Assembly (NCBI GenBank): GCA_029747015.1
Contig: JAKOGI010001327.1
Coordinates: 171,501-235,500, forward strand
Direction of reading: 5' to 3'
Length of the DNA stretch: 64,000 bases
Origin: Carnegiea gigantea
Lineage: Eukaryota; Streptophyta; Magnoliopsida; Caryophyllales; Cactaceae
Shown: piece by piece, positions 23,301-34,596 of the stretch
Numbering within the stretch: position 1 is the first letter of the stretch
Layout of the letters: each line of letters starts with the position of its first letter
Made by a program: the position numbers and the translations under genes
Notes under the pieces: model-generated
The model's database searches: none
What the model was told of the DNA's origin: nothing
What the model saw: only the letters and a program-made list of their open reading frames with translations

Positions 23301-25137
23301 GCAACTGACTTTAGAGAATTGAGCTACAGAACTCTCGCATAGGGACTATTGGAACTCCCTCAGGCTTACCTTTCTTGGAAAGTAGCTTTCTCAAAAATTT
23401 AAAGTAAGCCGGTGCTTTCTTAAAAGCCTCTAAGAAAGGTGTATCAGCATAGACCCGCCTTAGGATATCCATGAATCACACGAATCTGGGCTCAAGTTGA
23501 GAGAGTGTAGCCCAGACCAACCTATGAGGGTAAGGAACAGGAGGCTGATAAGGTCAGACTGGAGGGGGTTAATGACCCTCCTCTTCTTGATTCGGAGCCC
23601 CTTCCTTCTTCAATGTAGTTGTTCCTATAAAAATAGGGATTAAAGCCACTTCTTGAAGTACCATAACAAGACTCTCCACAACCCCCTCATTTCTCGTGTA
23701 AACAGCATTGACGTGACCCCTGGGGTTGACCTCGGGCTGGCCCGCAGTTGCCCCTGCGGTCATGAGAAACTACTAACCTGTTAAGCTATCTATGCGATAT
23801 GAGTGCCCATCAGCTTTTGATGGGAGGCCATGGCGTTGAACTTAGAGTTCAGTTGATTGATTTGCTCACTAAGAACCTCATTTGTCATGGTTTGGGTTGC
23901 TATGAAGCAGCCCATAAGGTTCTCCAGGTTAGACTTGGGTTGTGAAGGCGGTTGTTGGGGAGGTGGGTCGTAGGGTGCCCTATGTTGAAAACCAAGGGGT
24001 TGAGGTTGAGAGGCATTAGGTGACAAGGGGTTGTTGTTATGGTAGGAGAAATTAGGATAATTTCTTCAACCGGGTTATATGTGTTTGAGTAGGGGCTATT
24101 CTGTGGTGGTGGGCGTGGGTTGAAATTTTGTATAGCGTTGGTATGCTCCACTCCCTGGAAAGTGGTGTGGCACTCAGAGGCAGCGTGCCCTTGGATGCTA
24201 CAGATCTCACATGAAGCCCCAACCTCGAACATTGCACCAGACGAACCTCCCACTAAACTCCCCGGAGGAGGAGTCCCAAGCCTATCAAGCCGCTGTGCCA
24301 AAGCATCAACCTTAAGAGCTAGCAAGTCCACAGCATCAACTCTATAGACCCCACTGGCCCTCTTTAGGGCTGCCCTCTCGCTAGACCAATGGTAGTTGTT
24401 AGAGGCCATATATTCTAATAAGGCCTTCCTAGCCTCTATCGACTTCCCCATAAGTGTGCCGCCAGTTAGGCATCGACAGGCATCTTCAGGGACTAGTCTA
24501 ATCCATTGTAGAAGGTTTGGATTAGAAGCCAATCGGGTACTCTGTAGTGGGAGCATTGGCTTTGGAGATCTTTGAACCTTTCCCATGCCTCATAAAGTGA
24601 CACATCGCCTCATTAAGAGAAGGAGGTGATTTCCGCTCTCAACTTAGCATTCTTGCCTGGGGGAAAGTACGTGCTTAGGAATGCAGTTGATAGGGCCTCC
24701 CAGGTAGTGAAGGAGTTGGGCTCTTCATTAAAGAGCCAGTCACTGGCTCTGTCTGTCAGCAAAAAGGGGAAGAGCTGTAGTCTGATGACGTTGGCGGAGA
24801 CCCCGTTGAGCTTAATGGTGTCACACTTCGCCAGAAAGTTATGAAGGTGAATGTAGGGATTCTCCATGCGACGTCCACTGAACTGGTCCTTCTCCACAAA
24901 AGACACAAGAGCGGGCCGCAGCTCGAAGTTATTCGTTTTGACGGCCGGGTTGATGATGGACGAGGTGAGGCAGGTGGCCTGCGGTAGGACATAATCCCGT
25001 AGCACCCCAAGATTTCTCTCGGCCATGATCACTTGTTGTTGTTGCCGCTCCCTCGCACCGCTCTGCCTTCGCGCAGTGACTTCTATCTCATAGTCAAAGG
25101 GAATGAGTGGTCGATCCCTCTGACTGTGCCTGGGCAT
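23301..25137 (-). pseudogene. Gypsy Gag (retrotrans_gag domain and zinc knuckle)
   Basis: An ATG at 25137 starts 174 codons containing NPAVKTNNFELRPALVSF, then LAKCDTIKLNGVSANVIRL, LFPFLLTDRASDWL and FTTWEALSTAFLSTYFPPG, the retrotrans_gag core that forms the particle. A stop at 24613 and a frame change lead to ALLEYMASNNYHW (about 24420) and an intact CX2CX4HX4C knuckle, CEICSIQGHAASEC, at about 24209-24168. A proline-rich and then a Gln/Asn-rich segment follow to 23790, and another frame runs 23763-23569, leading to a helical region before protease. The primer site and 5' LTR lie 144 bp upstream. The domain order is normal for Athila-like Gag; it is broken by at least three frame changes. 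Confidence 0.88.
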
Positions 25138-25280
25138 ACAAAGCCAAAACTACACCAAGCGTAAGCAAGTCCAAGGAAAGCTAAAAGAACAAGGAGAAAA
25201 GGAAAAACAAAAAAGGGAAAAAAAAAAGAAAATGCCTAATCTAGAGCATTTTAAATCGCTTTCAATGTTTAAACAGACAA

Positions 25281-25300
25281 GTTTCCTATCAACAGTGCCA
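25281..25300 (-). promoter_or_regulatory. tRNA-Asp-type primer-binding site of the gypsy element
   Basis: The minus strand reads TGGCACTGTTGATAGGAAAC, six bases after the LTR end. It resembles TGGCGCCGTTGCCGGGGAAC, the tRNA-Asp primer site common in Athila-type elements, with several changes. Confidence 0.65.
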
Positions 25301-25306
25301 AAAACT

Positions 25307-26600
25307 TGTTAGTCTTAAAATGTATTTCCGCAAGTGCACGGTACCAGTTGTGACTAGCAACGGCAAGTACGGGTCGTGTTCACAGGGAACTTAGTTTCAA
25401 CCACCGAACTCAACTTTAACACTTGAGTCAGGCAAGAGTCCATTTTAGGTAAACGTTACTGACTAATAGTACTATTTTGCTAAATTATCTAATTCAATGT
25501 TAACAAGAGTTCTAGATTGGGGTTCACTACACTATTATGCTATATGAATCACAATTAGGTCAAGCAAACCATGCCCATGAATAAATCGAAGTGGAAAGGA
25601 TTACCATTTAGAGCGCATTTAAGCCTTCTCTCAAAGGTCAATAGACTAGCTAAATTAATCTTAATTATCTATTTTCATGAAACTAAGATTATCAATGCCA
25701 CAAGATTTCATAATCAATTATTCCCAATTGACACCCTAACTGTTTTCATGCTAGGTGGATCAATTATCTACAAAGTCGCACTAGGTAAAGGATTCAACTT
25801 TCGTTGATCTCCTAGACCCTAATTAGAAGCACTGAATAAAATTGTGTCAAGCAATTTAGTGAACAGTTGGCGCACTAAGTGGAATTCACATTACAGTCAT
25901 GGACATGATTCACATAAACCTAAAACATGGTTCACTTTTGCATAATAAGGGCTACGCACAATCCAAGACAACTAATTTAGCCCCTAATCATTCTTCCAAT
26001 CACAATCACAGTCAAAAGCATGAAGAAGATGATTAAAGGTACAGACTTTGAACTAGAACACAAAAGAAAGAAGGAAAAGAACGTACTTTAATTAATCGTA
26101 GCAACAATCCACAAATTTGTATCGAATGAATCTTCAATCTAATGCTTCAAATTCTAAGGAGAATATTGAAAACCTAAAGCACTCAAAATTGCCCTTTTTC
26201 GAGAGATGGTTACTCTCGAGAAGAAAAATTATAAGATATCAAATTACATCACCCTTGCCGTAATTAATCGCGGTCCACTAAAGTGGCACGGTCGTGCACG
26301 GTGCCACCGTGCCACCGTGCCACTTCCCTGCCCAGTGCCTTCCTGCTTTCTCAGCGTGGCATGATCACGCTGCTCGGCAGGGGGTCACCATGCCACATCT
26401 CTAGGCCTTGACAACCTCCTTTTTAGCTCAAAACCTGCCTTCCTGACCTTCTTTTCGCACGACATTAGCGGGTTTTTCCTCTTTCTTTCAACCAAACTCC
26501 TGAAAAGTATAAAAAAACGTAAATTGGGGGTAAAAAAAGCCTATTCGACCATTATACTTTGAAGTTTAACCCAAAAATTACAAAAAGGAGAGGTTTATCA
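25307..26600 (-). repeat. 5' LTR of the pol-less gypsy element
   Basis: This LTR is 1294 bp. On the plus strand it begins TGTTAGTCTTAAAATG and ends AGGTTTATCA, directly followed by the target duplication CCTAA. It lacks ~34 bp present at the matching end of the other LTR and carries the GTGGCACGG palindrome block at 26283-26323 with an extra CCACCGTG unit. Confidence 0.93.
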
Positions 26601-27945
26601 CCTAATCTAGCATGCCAAATATTCACTTCATTCTTATAATTATGTGAAGAAGCAACCAACAAAAAACTAACATTCGGATTAAAGGAACCAAAATCCAAAT
26701 TCATAACAATTAAATCATCCCTAACAAAACCAGACCTAAGATATGTTGTTTCCAAAAATAACCTAGCTTCATTATCGTGAAAATGCAGTCAAACCTAAAT
26801 GCAATAGAGCCAAAACAGAAACAATATTCCATTGAATCTTAGGAGCCAAAAGGACATCATGCAAGATAAGTTCTTGGCCGCTATATAAGACTGGCTTGCA
26901 TGTTTTGATCCCTTTAACAGCATCCTTGGTATTGTTTACCACATATATCCACATCGACTGACATGGAACCCATCGGAAGTTCAGAAAAGGTTAATGATCC
27001 CTTGTTATATAGTCCATGGCTCGTGAATCTACGATCCACATAGGATTAGTTTCAACAAAAAAGACATAATTAGCAACATTAAAGTCACTCGCAAAAGCAT
27101 AGTAAAGTATTTTCTTAGGCTCTGAATCACGAGCATAGTGGCCCATTTGGTTACAATTGTAGAACTTTACTTTCGCTAGGTTCTTTCTTTTTCCATGCTT
27201 TTTATCACCCTGTTGGTCACACCTAGGCTTCTCCGTTAGCCTAGCCTTACCCTTCCAGTTCCCTCGGTTCTTATGCTTAGAACCATTTCTTGAGTTGGTG
27301 GTTGATACATGCACTTGTACACCTATCACTTTAGCAGCCTCTTGCTACTCTTCCTCTAATTTAAGATGCCACCTCACATCCTCGAAAGTTTTTTTATACT
27401 CATTATGGGTGAGGTTCACATTCATATGATCACAACTATAGGGCAGGAAACAGATCACATCCTAAACCTACTGCTTATCGGTTAATATATGGCCCGCATC
27501 TACCATTAATTAATCATGTTTGACATTTGCCTTAGATGTTTCTTCATAGGAACATCTAGGCATTTCTTATAGGTGTCAAACTCGATTGTGAGTGACCTAA
27601 GCCTAGTAACCAAGGTGGTCACAAACTTTATTTTGGCAGCTTCCCACAGGTATTTGGCATCAACATGAACCTTGAACTCCCTCATGAGATCATTATCCAT
27701 GGTGCTTAGCAACATAATGTGAGCTAGAGAGTTCTTCTTTTCTATACCTCGTAGGCTTCACGATCCTGCCTATGTTGGACCGCGTTGCCTACCTCAGGCT
27801 CATTGATGACAGCATTTAGAGTCTCAAGAACCTCTTCTTCTTCCAATATATATTACATTTTCATGCTCCAAATTTCATAATTGTTGCTATTGAGCTTTTC
27901 ACCTTTGTTAAGCTCTGCAACAAAATTTTTGGAGGTAGTAAGCAT
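26601..27945 (-). pseudogene. Copia gag, protease and start of pre-integrase relic
   Basis: The ATG is at 27945, with FVAELNKGEKLNSNNYEIW typical of copia Gag. A stop follows within 35 codons; the rest of the Gag domain reads at 27715-27506 (LWEAAKIKFVTTLVTRLRSL). A knuckle-like NCNQMGHYARDSE near 27150 has lost its first and last cysteines. Protease follows as WIVDSRAMDYI near 27020, with the catalytic Gly changed to Arg, then ILHDVLLAPKIQWNIVSV near 26850 and the pre-integrase NIWHARLG at 26640-26601, where the gypsy element is inserted. The continuation is at 17006. Dead copy. Confidence 0.88.
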
Positions 27946-29981
27946 GATGCTTGTAAAACACGAAAGTTTTACAATTAGCATAAAAGCACATAAAAGTCTA
28001 ACATTTATTTCTGCATACACATGAATGCAACTTCATAGTGATTAATAAAGCTAATATAAGCAAATATAAACCTAGAGTCAAAAGTTCACGTGATGTTCCT
28101 AATCATCGTCTAGGAATGAATGCTAAACTTAATCAACTTTATTGATCCATTCGAGTCACTATAACATTTAGATGTTGAAATATTTTTAAAAAACATATTT
28201 TTCAAGATATTTTAATGTCCTCTCTTAATGCTTTTAGGAGGACTACTCAACTTTTACGTGCAATTTTGAGAGTAACTATGTCATATGAAACATATTTCAG
28301 AATAGGTAGCCAAATCTCATAAATTCCATTGAAGCATCGATCTTTATACTTCGTGAAAAAAATTCACTAATAGATATGCTTAAAAATAACATCAAAGAGA
28401 TTCTCACATAATAACTCCATCTAAATTACAAAAAAAGAAACTTTATAAAGACGGAAAAATGAAAGAAGTCAACTCTCTGATTAACCCCTTATGGTCAACC
28501 CAAGTCAACAGTCAAGCTCAATCAATGTGATACCCCTTTGACTATTCTAGTAAAATTTTTTTGTTTTCCTTTTTTTCTCCGATCATGTTGATCGTGGGCA
28601 GGGGGCCTCACGCCCACCCATGACCACGAGTCACCCAACCTGAAGTCATGGAGAATGGGTCAGTCGACCCCTTCGCGTAAGAACATGGCAATAAGTTACG
28701 AAATTCTGCTTGTTTTTGTCAAATTCACACATTAAATCTATCCTAAACTAATTTTAGGATCCATTGGAATCTTTAATTGTTAAAAACATTGGAATCTTTA
28801 ATTGTTAAAAACAAGCAAGAATAACCCACAAAATCGAGGCAAAAAGGGCCGAAAAATGATGTGCAGCAATCGCCAGCACTTTTTCTCAATTATGGCTAAA
28901 TTGTAGTGAATTGGTGGCCAATTTTTGACTGTCTTTGCTCACGACACCACGGGAAGCAAAAAGAACAAATTAATTGCATGCAATGACAGCTAAAAACAAT
29001 TAAAAAATTGATTGAAGCACACGAACCCCAACCGTAGGTTCGACGGAAAGCATTTGTAAAATTTGCCTAAAAACAAGCTAGATGTCGTTGAATTCTTGAT
29101 GGCTTTTGCACAAAATCACAAGCTAAACATGAATTAAGCATCAATTGAGAAAAATTGGACCAAATTTGGCCCAAAATCGAGTTAAAATGCTCAACACGAA
29201 ACTATAGCACTATGAGATTCAATGTTTGCCAAAAAATCAGCACAAATTGCTCAAGATTGATCAGTAATCGAGGGCTTCTATTCAAAAACTAGTAATTAAC
29301 AAAACCTGTATGTCAATTTTGGAAATCAGAGGCTAAAATAGCATGGAATCGAGCTCAAAATCGTGAACCCTAACTCTAAATTTGCCAGTGACTTTTGCAT
29401 AATTTTCTGGCCAATTTTCGGTGTAGTTGAGAGCTTTCACTTAGAAGATTGTGCGCAACAAAATCACAACCCAATTGTAAGAGATAATGGCCAAAATTGA
29501 TAAAAAACCATTGGAAAGGGGATTGAAAAACACGAACCCTAACCCTTAAAATTTGCGGTGATGATTTACCAAATTTCAGCAAAATTTTATTGAATGTGTG
29601 GCTGATTTTAGAGAGCTTTTGGTCTAAATCCAATGGGCAAGGCAATCCATGTATCAAGTTGCAATAAAATCAATTGAAATAATTGATTCAAGAAATCAAA
29701 TTTAGGGTTTAACATGCGAAAAACCCTAGAATTTCAGGCTATGATTTCTCGCAAAATACTTAGCCAAAATATACGTATAATACATCAAATTAAAGCTCCC
29801 TTCATGCGCTACTATAATCCTGGATTTCACAAAAAAATATCAAGAAATTGCCCATGAAATAATAGCATGAAACTCTAGGTTTGTTAAGCAATTATGCAAA
29901 AGAATGAAAATGAACGTATGACCATTAATATGTTTGAAGAACACGACGCGATAGAACATCCAACTAGAAAACAAGCCAATT
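27946..29981 (-). other. Long untranslated leader of the copia element
   Basis: Two kilobases separate the primer site from the gag ATG, long for a copia element. No supported frame is present. The upstream half is a degenerate tandem array (29020-29780). Further insertions cannot be excluded, but no terminal repeats or target duplications were seen. Confidence 0.55.
29020..29780. repeat. Degenerate tandem array, ~165-185-bp period, in the copia leader
   Basis: The landmark (a/g)cgaa(c/a)ccctaa and variants recur at 29021, 29196, 29363, 29532 and 29716, spacings of 175, 167, 169 and 184. Each is followed at similar distances by aatttgc(c/g) and by caaatt(t/g) phrases. Copies are strongly diverged, so the array is old. 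Confidence 0.5.
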
Positions 29982-29994
29982 GGCTATAATACCA
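29982..29994 (-). promoter_or_regulatory. tRNA-Met primer-binding site of the copia element
   Basis: The minus strand reads TGGTATTATAGCC, 11 of 13 matches to TGGTATCAGAGCC, one base after the LTR end. Confidence 0.8.
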
Positions 29995-29995
29995 A

Positions 29996-30320
29996 TGGAG
30001 GAATTAATATAACTAATTAACCATAAATGAATTTACCTTAATTCGGCAGCGGAGTACGATCAAACATTGGCTTGAATTACCGGTCATGGAAGGAACTCAC
30101 TATCCGAAGAACCTTCACAATTTCATAGTCTAACAACCCTAAGGTTTTGTGCATGAAACTCATTTTAGAGAACCCTTAATGTTTCTAATGTGTTTCCTCT
30201 TAGACTGGCCCCCCTTTTATGTTAGAAGGGCAGTCAAGGAATTGGGTTTCTAAGGTGACTTAAGTCGTTGACCTATTAAGTTTGCATCCCTTATTGGTGT
30301 ATTATGCTGTAAGTCCAACA
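29996..30320 (-). repeat. 5' LTR of the copia element
   Basis: On the minus strand it begins TGTTGGACTTACAGC and ends TTCCTCCA, 325 bp, bounded by TG...CA and followed by the primer site. The mate is absent because the element is truncated, so the outer boundary rests on the TGTTGGA start alone. Confidence 0.72.
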
Positions 30321-32427
30321 CTTCAATTATGAGATATTTTTCTTATATGCTCTTAATGCTTTCGTTAAATATGTAACATAAATATGAGAATTGCAATTAA
30401 TTAAATATTAACATTTAATATTATTCTAGTAGTATACTTGCAATATATCCACATATTAATTTGTTTGAGTGCATGACTTGAATTACAGTAATAAAAGAAC
30501 TCAAACAAAAAATGAGCTTTCACTCAAGATTGAATATTCGTCGAAAAGGGGAAAAGCAAGTTGTGATCAAGAAAAAGAAGCCTTGGCCAAGAATAATACA
30601 GTTGTCCTTGTCAACGAAGGAGGTAAAGCAAGGTGGTCTTTTTACACTTTACTATACAAGGGTCACGACATTATTAAGTGATTAACTCAGCCTGGTTACA
30701 AAATCAAAGGTTCGCCCTCCTGTGGTTGGCAATAGACATAACCTTTGAAAAGGGTCAGAGGAAAATTAGAATTCATAGTTTTAGAGACAGCAAAGCATAC
30801 ATTAAAGAGCAAGCAACATAAGAGCGGAAGCAACACAATCTTTCTTATACACGAAAGAGTTGTTGAAGTGGAAGCTTCCACCTTGACCTCTCAAAGTAGC
30901 CCAAAGGAGGCTAACATTACTCATTTGTTTATGAAGGATCTGATCACTCTCTTTCAAAGGGACTGGACAATTTAAATAAATTTTCCCAAGGTCTTTGAAC
31001 TTCAAAGGGGTTGCACCCTTCTGTGTTGGGCACTTCATGGTCATAATTGCACATTAAAACCAACCAACATAGGCAATCATAAGTCAAGGTGGCCAAATAA
31101 TAAGGTCACTAATTGAGGCCACCTATTAGTGTGTTTTCTATTCCAACTTCTAGCTTTTGGATCTTTACTGGACTCATTTGCTAAAATGATCACTTTTTGA
31201 AGATCCTAAGGAAGTCAGATTTAGGATTATGCAAAAGATGGTCACATAATTTTAGCTTTAGGCATATGAAGAAAGCAAACTTCCAAATTGGTCTCTAGAG
31301 GTCAAAGTGGTGGACCAATCAACTTTTAATGGTTGTTTTTCTCTCATGTGATGGATTTTTAAATCTAACATTAGGAGTTAAAATTAGGCCACCTTGTGAA
31401 TCACATATTTTCAGGAAGAAACAAAAGAGATATAGTTGTTCGAAGTTGGTATTGGTGCTATGCTAATGCTAGCTTAAACTATCACTCCAAACCATTTGGT
31501 TTTGTGCTTATTTTAAATTTTCTTTGTTTTTTCTTTCAGTGTTGAATGTATTAGGCTCTTGAGACCATTCTTTCTATAAAAGAGTGAAAATTAGGATGTA
31601 AGAAACCAATTTTAGTGAATAAAATGTTTAGCCAAGCTTCAACTCTTTAACTATATAAAACTCTTTCTCTTTGTCCTTAATTGGTGGTGACTTAGGGTGA
31701 TCTCTTTAAATAATTTGTGGATGGTCTAGACTTTAAACTAATTATTGTGAGTCCTAGACTTGGTTGGTGGATACTTTATCCCAAGTCATATTCTTCTTCT
31801 CATTGTCAACGTCCCTTACTAGAACTTTAGAGACCTTGAATGTGACCAACTTTCCCACATGCTCTATCTTAGTATTAAGGCGATCTTGCTCGATTCTTGA
31901 AGTTTTCTCACCTTCTCCTTGTTAATTTTATACCTTCTTATTGTTTAATTCCTAACTACGAAAACACCTTCATTCAAACACAATCCAAGCTATAAAGAAT
32001 CTCAAAGCCGCACAAATAGCCAAAAATATCCTTCCATGTTTCTCCTAAATGATGGTAAGTTATGGTGAACCCCTTCTCCTTCAACCTAACCCATTCCTAG
32101 AGGTTCAAAGCTTGAAATAGCCGATGAAAGGAGGGATTATCATCATATGCCTCCTTCCACATTTAGGTAAATCTTATTTTGTAATCCATTGTTTTTGAAA
32201 TTATTATTTAATCCTCTTTCCACCTATAACATTGTTATCATATGGCCTTGTTTTTAAATGAAAATTTGTAAGTAAAGGGGTTAAATAACAAAAAGTTTTC
32301 CAATTTATGATAACAATTTTAAAGTTAAGCAAAATTAAATAATAATTGCAAAAGTAGTGGGTTACAAATAAGATTTAGATAAGTGTCAATGGAGTATATG
32401 ATAATATGAGAAATTAGACCCAACAAA
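30321..32427. other. Unassigned region upstream of the gypsy gag relic
   Basis: No gene is supported. Since gag of a plus-strand gypsy element begins just after this stretch, its 5' LTR and leader should lie here, but with no 3' LTR in the window the limits cannot be fixed. Open frames at 30469-30681 and 30745-30975 have no recognised content. Confidence 0.4.
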
Positions 32428-33075
32428 TTGAACTTGTTAATCACCTTGCAAATCATCGAGGGGCTTGAAATAGGGAAAACCAAAGGCCACCTTGGCAAAA
32501 CCAAAAAGGACAACTTGCCTTCCAAAGTTAGGAAGTTGATGGGCAAGAAGGCTTCGATGACTCTAACCTCGATAGCCACAAAAAAAGAGGGAAGAATGAG
32601 ACCTCCAAGGGATGATTTTAGGGAGATTAAGGTGGAACCACAAAATTTTAATGAGTGTTTGAACTCGAATGAATTTCTTAAATGAGTTTAAGGCCTTCAT
32701 CAAATCTTTGAAGGTAGTGAATACACTAATGAGTCAAGCTTCAAGGTTGCAGGTCTCATGCTAACAAAACATGCCTCTTATGAAAATGTGAAAAATCGAA
32801 GTGCCAAGGAGGAAAACGGCATATAAAATGTTGGGAGAAACTCAAAGAGATCATTGCCAACAGGTTCCTCACAAGAATTACAAGAAAGGCATCTTTAACA
32901 AGATGTTCTCACACAAGCAACATGCACTTAGTGTGAGTGAGTATATTAGAGAGTTTGAGCAAAGTCCTAATTTGGCATAGTGTAAATGATCTTCTAAAGC
33001 AAATGTGGCCAGATCCCTAAATGGGCTTAATTTCAACATTTCTAAGAAGCTTGACATGCATCTTTATTGGAGTTT
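32428..33075 (+). pseudogene. Gypsy (chromovirus-like) Gag relic, part 1
   Basis: The plus strand reads RDDFREIKVEPQNFNE near 32610, then ESSFKVAGLMLTKHASY, WEKLKEIIANRF and FSHKQHALSVSEYIREFEQ in changing frames, and NGLNFNISKKLDMHLYW at 33015-33070. This is the retrotrans_gag domain of a gypsy element that also has a DGGSC-type protease further on. It stops at 33075, where the SIRE element was inserted; the next residues (FEDVFKLALKIAKE) are at 43758. At least four frame changes. Confidence 0.83.
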
Positions 33076-34541
33076 TGTTGATTATATTTAGTTTTGATGA
33101 TAACAAATTCAAGAGTAACATATTTATCTAAGTAATGTTGTTCCAAACAAGCTCTCCAAACAGGGCCTAATACACCGTTGTTCCTACACCGCTGTTTGTG
33201 ATATTTTATTAACCTGGTGGCTAAATGTTGAGAACAAGTCTTAGGAACAGGTTCCGAGCTTCAGTGACACAAGATCAGCAAACAACACATATGGTTTAAG
33301 TCTTGAGGAACATTCAGCTACACAAGATCACCCAAGGAATCAAGGTGACCAAGGTGTTTTGGAGCAGCATATTCACTCTTGACAAGACAACTAATTCTTA
33401 CAAGGAGTCTTGGTTAATTTAGTTTTTATCTTTTAGACTCTTGTTAATATGCCAATCTTGAAAGTATCATTTTTAGCACTTCTTGAAAACGGTTTTCGAA
33501 AAGTTGCTTTGGGACACCATTTCCAAACAACCCTGCAAACAGGGTGCCTAGGGTGTTCTTAAAAACTACAGCAGCTACATCAGTCTTATCTGGAAATTTG
33601 CTTCGGTTGGCCACCAGATCTAAAAAGATTTGTTTTGAATTTGAAAAATTACAAAACCGTTTTTGCTAAAGATTTCTCTTGAAAGATTCTTATCCCTTAT
33701 TTTTAGGTCTTGATTGAATTTGGGATAAATCAAGATTTTATCCTTTTCAAGCTAGATTACTCGGCCAAGATATTTTAAGAAAATCTTCTCTCCTCTCTTA
33801 GCTGTTGGAAATCTTTGGTGAATCTTCTAAGCGACTAAAAATAGAGGATTTTCCCTATCTTTTGAAAAGAATAGCCGTTGGGTTGTGCGTTTAAATATTG
33901 AAATTCTCTCTCCCATTTGACAATCCGGTTTTTACAAAGAAGTAAGAGATTTTTAGAGCTGAATTTCAAAGAGAAAAACCGTGAGAAGATTGTGCTTAAC
34001 TGAGCTTTCAATTTCTTGGCATAATAGGACTTCATTGTACCTTACATCTGCTTAAGTCAGAAGCACCCCAGTAAGGTGTTTTGTACTCCTGTTCTCAGAA
34101 CAGAAAGTGAGTGAGTGTGTCCTCAGTCGTGTGGACTTTGGACGTGTCCTATCTGGTGAGATTGGACGTGGTGTAACCTATCTTAGGGAAGAAAGTTACG
34201 TGGGTTACAAGTTGTAACAAGGAATGTTGCTTTTGTAATGTTTTCAGCCCGTTAGTGAAGTGGTTAAATCCTACACGAGGTAGGTCGTGGTTTTTCACAC
34301 CTCAGTTGGGCTAGAGGTGTTTTCCACGTAAAAATTGTGTGTGCTTTATTTCCGCATTTATTACTTTGAATTTCGCTACTGAATCAATTGAGAACAACCG
34401 CTACAAACAAGGCGTAAGGTTGTTTGTGATTTACAAACAATCTCTGCAATCAAGTGCTACGGTTGTTTGTCAGTTATTAGGCGAAAATCGACCACCACAA
34501 TTCACCCCCCTCTTGTGGTTGTGTACTCTTGGAATTCAACA
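33076..34541 (+). repeat. 5' LTR of the SIRE element
   Basis: Begins TGTTGATTATATTTAG and ends TTGGAATTCAACA, 1466 bp. Same length as the 3' LTR and close to identical to it. Rich in AACAGGG/AACAACC words. Confidence 0.97.
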
Positions 34542-34543
34542 AG

Positions 34544-34555
34544 TGGTATCAGAGC
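34544..34555 (+). promoter_or_regulatory. tRNA-Met primer-binding site of the SIRE element
   Basis: TGGTATCAGAGC, a perfect 12-base match to the complement of the initiator tRNA-Met 3' end, two bases after the LTR. Confidence 0.95.
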
Positions 34556-34596
34556 GGGTTCTCTCAAAAGGGCTAACACCTTGAGAGATTCTGAAG

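Larger units (their letters stand above)
17007..26600 (-). mobile_element. Ty3/gypsy element without pol: LTR, gag, protease, second ORF, LTR
   Basis: Complete LTRs (17007-18337 and 25307-26600), 5-bp target duplication CCTAA (17002-17006 and 26601-26605), tRNA-Asp-type primer site (25281-25300) and polypurine tract (18338-18350) delimit 9594 bp on the minus strand. Gag occupies about 25137-23570 and a protease-like domain about 23250-22960; a second ORF lies at about 21850-20200. Between protease and ORF2 there is only ~1.1 kb, and I find no reverse transcriptase, RNase H or integrase. The element is therefore non-autonomous by structure, related to Athila-type gypsy by its primer site, gag and second ORF. 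It would need enzymes from a relative. Gag, protease and ORF2 all carry frameshifts or stops. Confidence 0.92.
16050..30320 (-). mobile_element. Ty1/copia element, interrupted by a gypsy element and 3'-truncated
   Basis: Order on the minus strand: 5' LTR (29996-30320), primer site, ~2-kb leader, gag-protease-pre-integrase (27945-26601), a nested gypsy element (17007-26600), then integrase (17006-16130). Joining the flanks at the CCTAA duplication restores the pre-integrase motif WHARLG-HIG across the break, which proves the nesting. Reverse transcriptase, RNase H and the 3' LTR are missing; the copy stops near 16050 against a CACTA end. It is dead, with stops in gag and protease. Confidence 0.85.
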
